Source: Begonia masoniana (Eukaryota; Streptophyta; Magnoliopsida; Cucurbitales; Begoniaceae). From it: DNA of 64,000 bases. The stretch is from contig CM039508.1 in assembly GCA_022432975.1 (NCBI GenBank), forward strand, positions 20,611,779 to 20,675,778, given 5' to 3'. Under the pieces are notes generated by a model. The model was given only the letters and a program-made list of their open reading frames with translations, did not search any database and was not told the origin of the DNA. Numbering within the stretch: position 1 is the first letter of the stretch; each line of letters starts with the position of its first letter. Positions 23,532 through 35,343 of this stretch are shown here, one piece after another. The translations under genes were made by a program, and so were the position numbers.

Positions 23532-24319
23532 GTAAGTTTTCCTCATTTCTCTTATGATATAGCGGCTAGTTAACTGAGGGAGTACAATGTGAGGATTTTG
23601 AGGATGCTGAGATTAAGCGTAGGTTCGGGTTCTTAGTGATAAATGGGATTATACGGGTAGCAGAGTTTTAAATCGATTTTCCCAATCTTATTATTGATTT
23701 CTGGTAAGGTCTAGTGAGAGTTGGATTAATGTACTGTCTTCACCTTAGGTAAGCAAGCTTTTGGAGTAGTTGAAACCGTGCATCTCCAGGAGAGCCAGGT
23801 AAGTAAAGTTTGCTTGTGCCTTCGGGCCTACATCACAAAACATTAGGATTAAGCTTACTTGGATGAATCTATATGTTATGCATCATGTTTTTATTTTTTT
23901 TTAAAGTATACGAAAATGAATTTGAATGCATGTTGGCATGGTGAGGATTGAACATATTGAAACAGCTATGTGAATCAGTTTTACTGTTAAGGAAAATAAT
24001 CCGCCCCTTAATGAGACAGTGGATATTTATACTTTAGAAGAGTTGATCCAACTTCCAATTTCACAGGGGGATCTGAACATGTGAATCAGATTTACTGTTA
24101 AGGGAATTAATCTGCCCCTTAATGAGTCAGTGGATGTATATACTTTGGGAGAATTGATCCAACTCCCAATTTCACAGGGGGATCTGAACAGAAACGAAGC
24201 ATGAACAACTGAGTTGAGAAAGTAGAAACTGCTTGTCTAGGAATTCATATTTCAGTGTTTCATTTCATTACTGCTTTACTTACTTAGCATTAGGCTAATA
24301 GATGAGTTTTGTGATGTAG
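23532..24319 (+). other. Candidate two-intron leader, best example
   Basis: The sites are CTTAG|GTAAGT (donor, 23531/23532), CACCTTAG|G (acceptor, 23748/23749), GCCAG|GTAAGT (donor, 23798/23799) and GTGATGTAG|GTGAAG (acceptor, 24319/24320). The central exon is 50 nt. A CTAAT branch-point-like sequence lies about 20 nt before the last acceptor. Both donors match the plant consensus. The sequence alone does not prove splicing. Confidence 0.6.
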
Positions 24320-24779
24320 GTGAAGAAGTGATTGCAGGTGTGTTTACTGAGTCTGCTGAGGACTAGACTGGTTGTGGAGTGCATCTTTGTAACAATCTGG
24401 CAGCTGATGGGGCGGTTTAACTGATGTCAGTTGGTGTGAAGGTTCAGTTGTCAACGTTTCAATTTTAGTGTGTTGAGTTTTCATGACAGTAGTGGTTTTC
24501 AATATTCCGAATACGATTTTTTTTAGAGTTTTCTGATAATAGTATTTGGTTGGGCATAAATGTTGATTTTACTAAATTTGAATGATGTAAGGATTTGAAT
24601 TGTTCTAAATGGTTTCAGTGAAGTAAGCTTGTCCTTCTCACAGTTAGAGATGTTATTGGATGGAATTTGAGTAATTGAAATATTGTCCCACTTTCTGTTG
24701 AGTTTTCTGAAGTTACTTAGGGTCGGGGTTTTTGAAAGTCTTGAGTAAAGTTTGCAAGTTCAATCATCGGTGAATGGAG

Positions 24780-25260
24780 TTCACCGGTGGATGTCGTGTA
24801 TAAATCCATCGGATGATGTAGAAAGTCTTTTGTCGTCTAGTGACCCGTGGGTGTCGTGTGTAAATCCATCGGATGATGTAGAAAGTCTTTTGTCGTCTAG
24901 TGACCGGTGGATGTCGTGTGATAATCCACCGGAAGATATAGGAAGTGTTTTTCGTTTAGTGACCGGTGGATGTCGTGTGTTCATCTACCGGAAGATGTAG
25001 GAAGTGTTTTATCGTTTAGTGACCGGTGGATGTCGTGTGTTCATCTACCGGAAGATGTAGGAAGTGTCTTGTCGTTTAGTGACCGGTGGATGTCGTGTGT
25101 TAATCCACCGGAAGATGTAGGAAGTGTTTTGTCGTCTAGTCACTGGTGGGTGCAGTATAACGTCGATCATCCGGCTGACGTCACCGGAAGATGTAGAGAA
25201 TATTTGTCGTTTTGTCACCGGAAGATGTAGAGAATATTTTGTCATTTTGTCACCAGATGA
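24780..25260 (+). repeat. 60-bp tandem array in solo LTR
   Basis: Units are 60 bp, about six full copies with edge variants (starts near 24841, 24901, 24961, 25021 and 25081). Each contains GTGACCGGTGGATGTCGTG and CCGGAAGATGTAG. The core CGGnnGATG occurs twice per unit. Because 60 is a multiple of three, several frames stay open, which is not evidence of a protein. Confidence 0.93.
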
Positions 25261-25480
25261 TGCCTTCTATTTTCTGCTTCAGCCCTTTGTTGACTTGTTC
25301 AGCGGGCGATGCGTTTGACTCTTGAAACTTTTGAAGTATTTTGCAATTTAAATCTTTATTCTTTTTACCGAGTATTTCTTAGCATTTCAACTAATTAATC
25401 AATCATCGTACAATAGTCTTGTTTAACTCTATTTTTACTCAAATGATTTCCGCTGCAAGATTTTAAATGTCTGAGGTTTT

Positions 25481-25483
<3 letters not shown>

Positions 25484-25521
<38 letters not shown>
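25484..25521. repeat. AT microsatellite
   Basis: An uninterrupted (AT)n of about 37 bp lies near the 3' end of the solo LTR. The LTRs at 51208 and 58944 also have an AT run near the corresponding end. Confidence 0.95.
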
Positions 25522-25523
<2 letters not shown>

Positions 25524-25742
25524 AATTATGACTTTCGAGCGAAGGTTCAAATTTGAACCAGAGTTTCCGAGTCATGTGAAATTTTTGTGTAACGAACCGG
25601 GTTCAGATAACTAGGGGCGTTACATGAAGAGACATAAATCGAGTGTAAACACGTGAGGGAGTGAGTGAGTGAGTTCCGTTTACTTAATTTGTTCCTTAAC
25701 AATTCTTAATTTCCTTTATTGAAATTATAAGTATTGAGGAAA

Positions 25743-26090
25743 GCCGTATTAACTTTGATCCGGAGATGTCCATGAGGGCTATACAAGATCAAATTAAGGC
25801 TATAGATACCATATGAATAGGAATGTATGTAATTTGATAATTGATAGTAGAAGCTGTACTAACGTTGCTAGCATTTTGTTGGTAGAAAAATTGAGTTTGG
25901 AAACCATGAAGCATCCTAGGCCATACAAGCTACAATGGTTGAATGATTGTAGAGAAGTAAAAATGACTAGGCAAGTAAAGGTTGCACTCGCAATTGGTAA
26001 GTATAAAGATGAGGTTCTTTGTGATGTATTACCCATGCAAGCTACACATATCCTTTTGGGGAGATCATGACAATTCGATAGAAACGTCAA
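25743..26090 (+). pseudogene. CRM-like gag trace and protease
   Basis: A short gag-like start (MSMRAIQDQIKAID, about 25768-25809) runs straight into a protease domain: LIIDSRSCTNVAS, ETMKHPRPYKLQWLND, VLCDVLPMQATHILLGR. Most of gag, including any zinc knuckle, is missing at about 25805-25813, so an internal deletion removed it. The protease loop reads DSR where family members keep a small residue after Asp-Ser/Gly. Confidence 0.75.
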
Positions 26091-26227
26091 ACACAATGAT
26101 TTCAAGAATGAGTATTCCTTTGATTAAAATGATAGGAGGATAATTCTCAAACCACTAAAACTGTGGGAGGCTAGTGAGGATCAAGTGAGAATTGTAGAAG
26201 AATTCAAAAAGAGAGAAAAGCCATTGT

Positions 26228-27800
26228 GTGAGCAAAAAACATGAAAAAGAAGAGAGTAGAGTGAGTGAGAAGAAGTGCAAAAGAGAGAAAAAAGAGTGCA
26301 AGGAGAGAGAAACCAAGAGTGAGAGAAAACAAAAGAAGAATGAGAAAATGAGTGGAATGACAAGAAAAAGTGAGGTTAAAAGTGTGATGATAGCGAGGCA
26401 AGAAGTACTTGTACTGTTGTACAAAATTGTTTATCTTGCGATTAATGAACTGACTCATTCTCTTCCGAGTGTTGTTTCTTCCCTTTTGTAGGAATTTTAG
26501 GATATGTTTCCTAAAGAATTACCGAGAGAGTTACCTCATTTGAGAGGGATTGAACATCAAATAGATTTCATGCCGAGAGCATCAATTCCTAATTGGACGG
26601 GATACCGAGCTTATCCCGAAGAAACAAAGGAAATCCAAAGGCAAGTTGATGAACTAGTGGAGAAGAGATTTGTGAAGGAAATCCTTAGTCCATTCCCGGT
26701 TCTCGTCATCTTAGTTCTAAAGAAAGATGAAACTTGGTGAACATGTGTTGATTATCGAGCTATCAACAAGATCATCGTAAAACATCGACACCCTATTCCT
26801 CGATTGGATGATATGTTGATGAGTTACATGTTGCATGCTTATTTTCAAAAATTGATGTAAAGAATGAATATTACCAAATTCGCATGAAAGAGGCAGATGA
26901 ATGGAAAACTGACTTTAAAACTAAATATGACCTTTATGAGTGGTTAGTGATGTCATTTGGTTTGTCTAATGTACTAAGTACTTTTATGAGATTGATAAAT
27001 CATGTGTTAAGAGTTTTTTTATTGAAAAGTTTGTTGTTGTGTACTTTGATGATATCTTGGTTAATAGTAAAACTCAAGATGCACATGTTGAACACTTGAA
27101 TACAATTTTTAATATTTTACAAAAAAATCAACTATACGCTAACTTAAAGAAGTGCACATTTTGCATTGATTCGGTGAGTGTCGGTGGATGAAGAAAAAGT
27201 TAAGGCAATTAGGGAATGACCGAGACTAAAGAATGCGAACGAGATAAGAACTTTTCATGGATTAACAAGCTTTACAGGAGGTTTGTTAAAGATTTTAGCA
27301 CCATTACGACTCCCTTAAATGATCTTGTAAAGAAGAATGTTGAATTTAAGTGGACGAAAATACATGAATAAGCTTTTAATCTTCTAAAAGGTAAACTTAC
27401 TAATGCACCATTTATCTAATTTTGATAAAGCTTTTGAGATTGAATTTGATGCGTTGGGAAAAGGTATTGGTGGTATTTTAATGCAGGATTTCAAACCTAT
27501 TGCTTACTTTAGCGAGAAGCTTAATGGAGCAGCTTTGAACTACCCTAAATCACTCTGATATTCATTATCACTTATATTCATTATTCACTCTGATCATGAG
27601 AATTTAAAGCACTTGATGTTGCAAGGAAAACCCACACAAAAGGCACGCAAAATGGATGGAATTCATTGAAACATTTCCATATGTGATCAAATATAAGAAA
27701 GATAAAGAAAATATAGTGGCCGATGCATTGTCTTGAAAGTATGTACTTTTAACTTCGTTACAATCTAAATTGCTTGGATTTGAACTTGTTAAGGAATTAT
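26228..27800 (+). pseudogene. CRM-like RT-RNase H, many breaks
   Basis: A charged, lysine/glutamate-rich linker (26228-26490) leads to RT: LRGIEHQIDF, EETKEIQRQVDEL, a CVDYRAIN box interrupted by a stop (about 26740), and [26 protein letters not shown] follows. The YFDD box lies near 27040-27052 in another frame. RNase H traces (FEIEFDA, PIAYFSEKLNGA, YPK, SDHENLKHL) continue to about 27740. Many stops and indels show long decay. Confidence 0.8.
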
Positions 27801-27904
27801 ATGAAGTAGATTAAGATTTTAGTGAAATTTAGAAATTATATGAAAAAGTTACATATGGTGACTATTATAGGTATGACAGTTATCTATTTAAAAAAAAATA
27901 GACT

Positions 27905-28799
27905 TTGTATTACTTAGTGTTCTTTGAGAGAATTGTTTATAAGAGAAACTCTCGAAGGTGGATTTTAATGAGACAGTTTGGAGTAAGCAAAACTTTGCCT
28001 GTTTTATGTGAGCATTTTTATTGGCCTAAGATGAGACATGATGTGCAATTAATTTGTGATAAATGTATTGAGTGTAGAAAAGCTAAATCGAAGATCAAAG
28101 CACACGGAATGTATACTCCTCTCCTAATACCTAATCAACATTGGATTAATATTTTTATGGATTTCGTTATAGGTTTGCCGAGAACTAAAAGTGGAAAAGA
28201 TAATATTTTTGCTGTTGTTGATAGATTTAGTAAGATGACACATTTTATTGCATGTTCAAAAACTAATGATACTACACATGTGGCTGATTTATTCTTTAAA
28301 GAGATTGTGCGGTTACATGACTTACCTAAAATTATTGTGAGTGATCGAGATGTTAAGTTTTGTAGTCACTTTTGGATAACTTTGTGGAATAATTTAGGCA
28401 CTAAATTTTTATTCTCAACCATAACACATCCTCAAACGGATGGACACACTGAGGTAGTAAATAGAACACTTTTTACTTTTTTGAGAGCCATTATTTCCAA
28501 GAACTTAAGACAATGAGAAATGTTTACCACATGTTGAGTTTGAATATAATAAAGTTGTTCATTCTATTATATCTTATTCACCAGTTGAAATTATTTATAG
28601 TTTTAATCATTTAACTCCAATGGATATGTTACATTTACTTACTAACGAGTTTGTTAATTTTGATGAAAAAAAGAGAGTTGAATTTGTTAGGGAACTACAT
28701 GCAAAGGTAGAGGAAAACATTGAGAAAAAGAATGAACTTTATGCAAAGCAAGCAAACAATCATCGAATTAAAGTTATTTTTGATTACGGAGATTGAGTT
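27905..28799 (+). pseudogene. CRM-like integrase, main part
   Basis: A 203-codon open stretch (27905-28516) holds the zinc-finger half ([22 protein letters not shown]). The core has [29 protein letters not shown] and [15 protein letters not shown], which supply the D, D and E residues. A stop at 28515 is followed by the C-terminal domain (VEFEYNK, DYGD), which is cut off at 28799 by the 33.8-kb insertion. Confidence 0.85.
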
Positions 28800-28959
28800 T
28801 GTAACAACCAGCACGTCGCCAAGTAATTATCCCGTGAATAATTTTGGAGTGGCTTGTTGAATGTGAAAATTTACGAGGTCTTAAGATGACGGGTATTACT
28901 TGTTTTAAGAGAAAAATTAGGTAATGGCAAAATTTGTAAATAAAGGTAATTTTAATCAA

Positions 28960-28968
28960 TATAAATAG
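28960..28968 (+). promoter_or_regulatory. TATA box of the outer LTR
   Basis: TATAAATAG lies 160 bp into the LTR, with a conserved GTAGCCGAC-like start-region sequence about 40 bp on. Confidence 0.65.
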
Positions 28969-29087
28969 GAAAAGGAAGGTCTAAAACCTCACTTAAACCC
29001 CTCATGTAGCCGACTTTCCCCTCCTGGCGATTTCCTCCTTCAGCGACCGATTTCTTCCTCCTCTTTCTTCGACGATTCAAATCTCAG

Positions 29088-30150
29088 GTAAGGTTTAGAT
29101 GATTCATTCTTTGAGTCTTCGATTTAGGAATGGTTATTGGTTGATGTCTGAAGATTGAGAATCGGTCGATGCCAGATTCACAGCTATATCTTCGAGTTCC
29201 CTTATTTAATGGCATTGAGGATAGGATTCTGTTGTTGTCGATGTTTAGACTTGGAGAAATTTGATGTTGGTATGGATCTGGTAGTATAGACGCTAATGCC
29301 ATTAATGTTAATGAAGGTTAAGCTCTGCACACTAGGTGCTCAGCGAAATGCCTTAGAGGTTTAAGCTAGATTCTAGGATGATTTCTTTAGCTAAGATTTT
29401 ACTAGCTTTGAGTTTAGATTATTCAGGATATATTTAACATTGATGTATGAAATGTCTTAGGTGGAGAAGGATTCAAGTGAAGGCACGACATTGCTAAAGA
29501 GTCCAGGTAAATGAGTGTGTTAGGGACCTGGCCATTAGGGCTCTACATCACAAGGATACTAGGATTGTGGTTTTGGTGATTTGTTTGATGTCTGTGATCG
29601 GTTGAGTGTTATGCTGAGATAAGTATAGTTTCATGACATGTTATTCGAAGATGGTTTGTTTCCTGTAGTGTAATGTTCTCTTACTCATTCATGTACATGC
29701 ATCATGTTTTCTCTACTGATACACAAAAATGTTTTACATGTATGATTTATGTAAAGAATTGAAAAGAAGAGACTAAGATTATGTAATGTATATAATGGAT
29801 CAGTGCGGGTACTAAGGAAGTATGGCACATGGCATGTTTATGGCAAGTTATGTGGTCTACGAGGTAGACGAGGGCAAGTTATGTGGTCTACGAGGTAGAC
29901 GATGGCAAGTTAGTGCCTGTGCCTACTCTTACGTAAACCCCCCTTTTCCTTTATGTACGAAACAAGAACAAGAACACGAACAAGAACATGATTCCCACGA
30001 TATGATTAAGAATACGAACATGAATATGACTCCCATGATTTGAATAAAGAACCTGAACATGATTTTATTGAGTATGCACTCATGAGTATTTATGTATATG
30101 TTGCACTCCTTGCTAAGCATGAGGCATATAGTTTGAATCTTATGATGTAG
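29088..30150 (+). other. Candidate two-intron leader in the outer LTR
   Basis: CTCAG|GTAAGG at 29087/29088, GTCTTAG|G at 29460/29461, TCCAG|GTAAAT at 29506/29507 and GATGTAG|GTGA at 30150/30151. The central exon is 46 nt. Confidence 0.55.
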
Positions 30151-30719
30151 GTGACGAATTGAATGGTGAGGATTTCAGTCCAAGTGATAACGTCTAAGAA
30201 GGTTGCTGGATGGTACTCGTGAAGGAATTTGTGCCTGGGAAGCGATTTGACCCGAGGAGTGTGCTCTTAATCTATCATGGTATAAGGCAATGAAATGGAA
30301 GTATAAGTAGGAAAGATTCTTGATGTTCATGAACTATAAAAGACTTTAGGATTAGAGGATTTTCATCAGTTTTTCCTTAAGTCTTCCGCTACGTATACTT
30401 ATATTTTTATGATTAGAATGATTTTCTTTTGAAATGAGATGTGAAATTATTTATAGAGTCAGATCCAGAGAGCTAGCCGAACGTTCGCTAGGGAGGGCGA
30501 TTGATCGGCTATCAATGTGTTCTGTTTCGTAAGTAAAAACTGTAACGCCCCGAGTCATCTGTTTCTGAGAAAATTTTAAAATTTCATTCAACGATCAAGA
30601 CTTGACCCTTAAAACATTAAAACTTGCAGCGGAAAAACATTTGTATGAACGACATTTATTAAATAGTTAAAATATTGAAGATAGTTGGTTGAAAAAGAAA
30701 AGAAAACAAAACACATCTA

Positions 30720-31260
30720 CTGCTGAATAGTTCCAGCGGTAGAAATAGAGACAAAAGAGTCTCGGCGGTAGAAGCCGTACAAATTACATCTTCCACTCAC
30801 AAAACGACAACGTTTTACACTCGCATCCACCGCTCATAAACGACAAATCTCCTATTCACTTCTACCGCTCGGAAACGACAAATATTCTCAGCTCACATCT
30901 ACCGATAGAACAAGCTGCGTCTTCCGGTCACTAGATGACAAAAATCCTCAATTCACATCTACCGATCGCAAAACGAAAAATTACTTCCTACATCTTCCGA
31001 TAGATATAATACTCGACATCACCCGGTCACAAAACGACAAATTCCTTTACTCACATCTAACGATGGACAACATCCACTAATAGACGACAACACTCAACAT
31101 CCACCGGTGGACTATATCCACCGATAGACAAAACTCTCGACTTCTACCGATGGACTACATCCACCGATAGATATTACACTCAATATCTACCTATAGATCA
31201 AAAATACTCAATATCTACCGATAGACATCATCTACCGATAGGTCAGAAACACTCAACAGA
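30720..31260 (-). repeat. Short-motif array in LTR (left copy)
   Basis: About 15-20 irregularly spaced copies of CATCTACCGAT, CATCCACCGGT and TCTACCGCT are mixed with ACGACAA. On the sense strand the core is CGGnnGATG. A matching array is at 37545-38085. Confidence 0.75.
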
Positions 31261-31629
31261 AACAGCATAGCAAACAATTCCACTCTAAACAAAGAAAACT
31301 CCGACTACCAAAAGAACTTGAGTATTTTACTAAAAATCATTCAAAACTACTTAAATCCGTGCATTACTCTAAAATTTGGTAAAACCACTATTAAAACTAA
31401 CAGAGTATCATTATCAGAAAAGTCTCAAAATGTATTCAAAAATATTAAAACTACCACCGTTATAAAAACTCTCAACATACTTCAATTGAATCATGGCTCA
31501 CTAAACCTTCTCATCTACTGCATCTAGTTAAACTGCCCCATCAGTTGCCAGATCGGTGCATGAATGCACCCCTCCAACTTGCCTAGTTCTCAGCAAACTC
31601 AGAGAACACACCTGCTGTCACTTCTTCAC

Positions 31630-32384
31630 CTACATCACAAAACTCATCTATTAGCCTAATGCTAAGTAAGTAAAGCAGTAATGAAATGGAATGCTGAAAC
31701 ATAAATTCCTAGACATGCAGTTTCTACTTTCTCATCTCAGTTGCATATGCATTCGTTTATGGTCTGATCCCCCTGTGAAATTGGGAGTTGGATCACTTTT
31801 CCCAAAGTCATACATCCTCTCTCTCGATTAAGGGGCGGATTAGTTCCCTTAATAACTGTTCAGATTCCCCTGTGAAATTGAGAGTTGGATTACTTCTCCC
31901 AAAGTTATAAATCCCTTCATAAGTTAAGGGGCGGATTAGTTCCCTTAATAGTTTATCTGTTACAGTCTGTTCATTCCTTGCCATGCCATTTCATGTAAAT
32001 TCATTTTCGCATACTTTCAAAATATGATGCATAACATACAAACACATTCAAGCATACATAATCCTACTATTTTGTGATGTAGACCCGAAGACACAAGCAT
32101 ACTTCATTTACCTAGTCTCCTGGAAAATATTGGGTGGAAGACTACCTCGGGAGCTTACTCAAACCTAAAGTCATAGACAGAACATATATTAGACTTTCTT
32201 TAAACTCCATTCTAAACCGCTAGAATTTTAAAGACACTAGTTTGGAAGCTTAGTTCATTGAGCAATCCCGATTTACCACAAAACCCGAACTAGCCCACTC
32301 TTAGGGCATTCTTAAAACTCACATTTATACTCTCCCCAATCATCGATAGCTACCAGTACAGCAAGGAATCGAAATAGGACTCAC
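31630..32384 (-). other. Candidate two-intron leader (Tekay-like, left LTR)
   Basis: Minus-strand sites are AACTAG|GTGAGT (donor, 32384), GACTTTAG|G (acceptor, exon from 32164), GACTAG|GTAAAT (donor, exon end 32112) and GTGATGTAG|GTGAAG (acceptor, exon from 31629). The central exon is 53 nt. The right LTR has the matching set at 38455-39208, with ATGAAG after the last acceptor. Confidence 0.55.
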
Positions 32385-32506
32385 CTAGTTTGGAGAAGAA
32401 TCAAGTAGAAGAATCGCCTAGAGAGCTCTGCTACTTGAGCTGAAGACCGAAAGATGAAAATAGAGAATAGTGGCAGCTAAAGTACATTAATCACAAAGTC
32501 TCTTTC

Positions 32507-32516
32507 TTTAAATAGG
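32507..32516 (-). promoter_or_regulatory. TATA-like box, Tekay-like left LTR
   Basis: The minus-strand reading is CCTATTTAAA. It is repeated at 39331-39340 in the right LTR. Confidence 0.55.
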
Positions 32517-32742
32517 TTATTACTATAGGTCTCTATTTACCATTATGCCCTTACTTAGTCACTCATTAACCTATTAAATATTCTCCCAATTTCATCCATA
32601 AAATGTATACTATTAGTTGATAAGATAAGTTGGTTCAATGGAACCGGGTGTTACAGTCTACCCTCCTTAAAAAGAATTTTGTCCTCAAAATTCAATACCT
32701 GAATAATTTTGGATATTGGTCCACCATGTCCTGCTGGCGCTC

Positions 32743-34170
32743 CTAAGTTGTCTCCTCCATGTTCTGATTACGCCATAACACTTTCACTAGCTGAACCTCC
32801 TTGTTACGCAGTACTTTTGTTGCATAGTCCAAAATTTTCACTGGTTTCTCCTCATAGGTAAGGGTAGGATGAATTTCAATGTTCTGCTGTTCTACAACCT
32901 GAGTTGGATCCCGCATACACTTCTTCAACATGGAAACATGGAACACATTATGGATTCCTTCCATAGAGGTTGGTAGCTGTAATTGGTAAGCTTTCTTCCC
33001 AATCCTTTTCAAGATTGAAAAGGGTCTAATAAATCTGGGGTTCAACTTGCCTCTCTTACCAAATCTCACAACTCCTTTGAATAGTAATAACTTAAGAAAA
33101 ACTTCATCACCTACTTCAAACTCTAATTCTCTGCGTCTTCTGTCGGCATAGCTTTTCTGTCGGCTTTGAGCTATTAAGATCCTCTGTCGAATGAGGGCAA
33201 TCTTCTCCACGGTCGGTTGCACAAAGTCAGGACCAATCAAACGTGCTTCTCCAACTTCATCCCAATACAAGGGAGATCTGCATTTACGTCCATACAATGC
33301 TTCATACGGTGCCATTCCTATTGTTGCCTGAAAACTGTTATTATAAGAAAATTCTACTAATGATAAGTACTTACTCCAAGAACCCTGAAATTCTAATACA
33401 CATGCACGGAGCATATCCTCTAATGTTTGGATAGTCCTTTCGAATTGTCCATCTGTTTGAGGGTGAAAGGCTGTGCTAAAGTTGAGCTGTGTACCCAGAG
33501 CCTTATGCAAACTCTTCCAAAACTTAGATGTAAATCTAGAATCTCAGTCTGAAACTATGGTACCTGGAACTCCATGTAACCTAACAATCTCTTACTCATA
33601 CAATTCAGCAAGCTGATCCATCGAGTATGTCATTCTCATTGGCAGAAAGTGGGCAGATTTGGTTAATCGATCAACTATCACCCAGATTGCATCATGTCCC
33701 TTTGCTGTTTTAGGCAATCCCACAACAAAGTCCATCGTTATTTGTTCCCATTTCCATTCAGGAACTTGTATGGGTTGTAATGTTCCTGCAGGCCTCTGAT
33801 GTTCAGGTTTAATCTGCTGGCAAATCAAGCACAATCCTACATACTCTGCCACGCATCTCTTCATACAAGGCCACCAATAATGTTGTCTGAGGTCCTTGTA
33901 CATCTTCGTACTTCCAAGATGGACAGAAAATCTAGAAGAATGTGCTTCAGAAAGAATCTCATCTTGAAGTTCTTTAATGATAGGAACAAACCATCTATTT
34001 CTAAACTTATGGATCCCATCATTGGAATAATTGAAATCTGAATTAACAGTAGATTCTATGCTTAATCTGTACTTGTTGCACTCTACATCATTTGTCTGAG
34101 CTTCCTTTATTCTTTCTAGAATAGTAGGTCTCAAGGATATGGCAGAAAGCATGGCTGACACACTGTGCAC
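32743..34170 (-). pseudogene. Tekay-like integrase and chromodomain segment
   Basis: The N-terminal zinc finger shows H..H and LCLICQQ cysteines (segment 33592-34170). The core has [21 protein letters not shown] and, after stops at about 33589 and 33541, [17 protein letters not shown] (segment 32743-33510). The C-terminal part includes the GPF/Y-like PRFIRPF and a chromodomain-like KPVKILDY...NMEETT, ending in a stop where Trp is expected. The protein would integrate element DNA, with the chromodomain steering it to heterochromatin. Confidence 0.88.
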
Positions 34171-34329
34171 TACTTCTAGATTAAACCTTGAATTCAGTCT
34201 TTAGGGCTAATGGTACGTCAAGAATCAAGGCTGAGGTTGAAGTTGTCACTCTACTCAAAGCATCTGCCACAACATTTGCTTTGTCGGGATGGTATTAATC
34301 TCAAAATCATAATCCCTTACAAATTCCAA

Positions 34330-35331
34330 CTATCGACGTTGCCTCATATTTAATTCCTTCTGTGTGAAGATATATTTCAGACTTTTATGGTCCGAAAATA
34401 TTTCACAAGTTTGTCCATACAGGTAATGCCTCCAAATCTTAAGTGCAAATACCACTGCAGCTAATTCCAAGTCATGTGTAGGGTAATTCTTCTCATGTGT
34501 TTTCAACTGTCTAGAAGCATAAGCTATGACCTTACCATCTTGCATCAACACACAACCAAGACCAATTTTGGAAGCATCACAATAAATGCTAAATTTATCA
34601 TTTTCAACAAGAAGGGTTAATATTGGGGCATTGGTCAGTTTCTGTTTCAAAGTCTGGAAACTGGATTCGTATTCCTCTGTCCATGCATACTTAATGTTTT
34701 TCCTAGTTAACCGAGTGAGGAGTGTAGCAATCTTTCGAGAATTCTTCAATAAATTTCCTGTAGTATCCTGCTAACCCAAGAAAATTTCGAATATCTGTAG
34801 CATTCTTCGGTTGGGGTCACTCCTTAACTGCATGAACCTTGGCTGGATCCACAAATATTCCATCACCCGATATCACATGACCAAGAAAGTGAACTCTGTC
34901 CAGCCAAAACTCGCACTTGGAATACTTGGCGTAAAGTTGGTGCTGCTTTAGTACCCCTAACACCAAACTCAAATGTCTTGCATGATCATCCGCAGTACGC
35001 AAGTAGATTAAGATATCATCTATAAACACTATGACGAATTTATCTAAATAATCGTGGAACACTCTATTCATAAGGTCCATGAAGGCTGCCGGTGCATTGT
35101 CAATCCAAAGGACATAACCAAAAACTCATAATGTCCATACCTTGTGCGAGAGGCAGTCTTTGGGATATCTTCAGATTTAACTTTCAATTGATAGTAACTT
35201 GACCTTAGATCAATTTTAGAGAAGACTCTTGCACCATTAAGTTGGTCGAATAAATCGTCAATCATTGGCAATGGATACTTGTTCTTGACAGTTAGCTTAT
35301 TTAGTTCTCGATAATCAATGCACATTCGCAT
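34330..35331 (-). pseudogene. Tekay-like RT-RNase H, frameshifted
   Basis: RT begins [13 protein letters not shown], includes [11 protein letters not shown] and is frameshifted near 35090 by small deletions (compare the related copy near 48985). It resumes with [14 protein letters not shown], holding the catalytic Asp pair. A TGA stands where the related copies have Trp (KEW) near 34815. RNase H (34330-34749) keeps [22 protein letters not shown] and FSDHKSLK, and ends at a TAG in another Trp position. Confidence 0.88.
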
Positions 35332-35343
35332 CGATCCGTCCTT

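Larger units (their letters stand above)
23262..25624 (+). repeat. Solo LTR, Tekay/Del-like, 2363 bp
   Basis: It starts TGTAGCACCCGG and ends GGGGCGTTACA, and is flanked by the duplication TGAAG (23257-23261, 25625-25629). The ends and internal blocks match the LTRs of the Tekay-like elements at 30541 and 44257, so it belongs to that lineage. In order it holds a TATA box (23399), a candidate two-intron leader (23532-24319), two tandem copies of a block of about 110 bp (about 23975-24190), a 60-bp array and an AT microsatellite. Confidence 0.93.
28800..30540 (+). repeat. 5' LTR of the outer element, first part
   Basis: It begins TGTAACAACCAGC and is cut after 30540 by the Tekay-like element. 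It holds a TATA box at 28960, leader splice-like sites at 29088, 29460, 29507 and 30150, and two direct copies of a GTGGTCTACGAGGTAGACGA block near 29850-29900. Confidence 0.9.
30541..32655 (-). repeat. 3' LTR of the Tekay-like element
   Basis: It runs TGTAACGCCCCGAG to GGTGTTACA. It lacks the stretch of about 39 bp after TCATCTG that the right LTR keeps. It carries an array of short CATC(T/C)ACCG motifs at 30720-31260. Confidence 0.93.

Noticed and set aside
24752..25318. Open frames through the 60-bp array as a repeat protein
   Set aside because: The 60-bp unit keeps frames open on both strands. It is non-coding LTR sequence in a solo LTR.
26228..26491. Lysine/glutamate-rich frame as a separate coiled-coil gene
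   Set aside because: It occupies the protease-RT linker of the CRM-like pol and runs into RT motifs.
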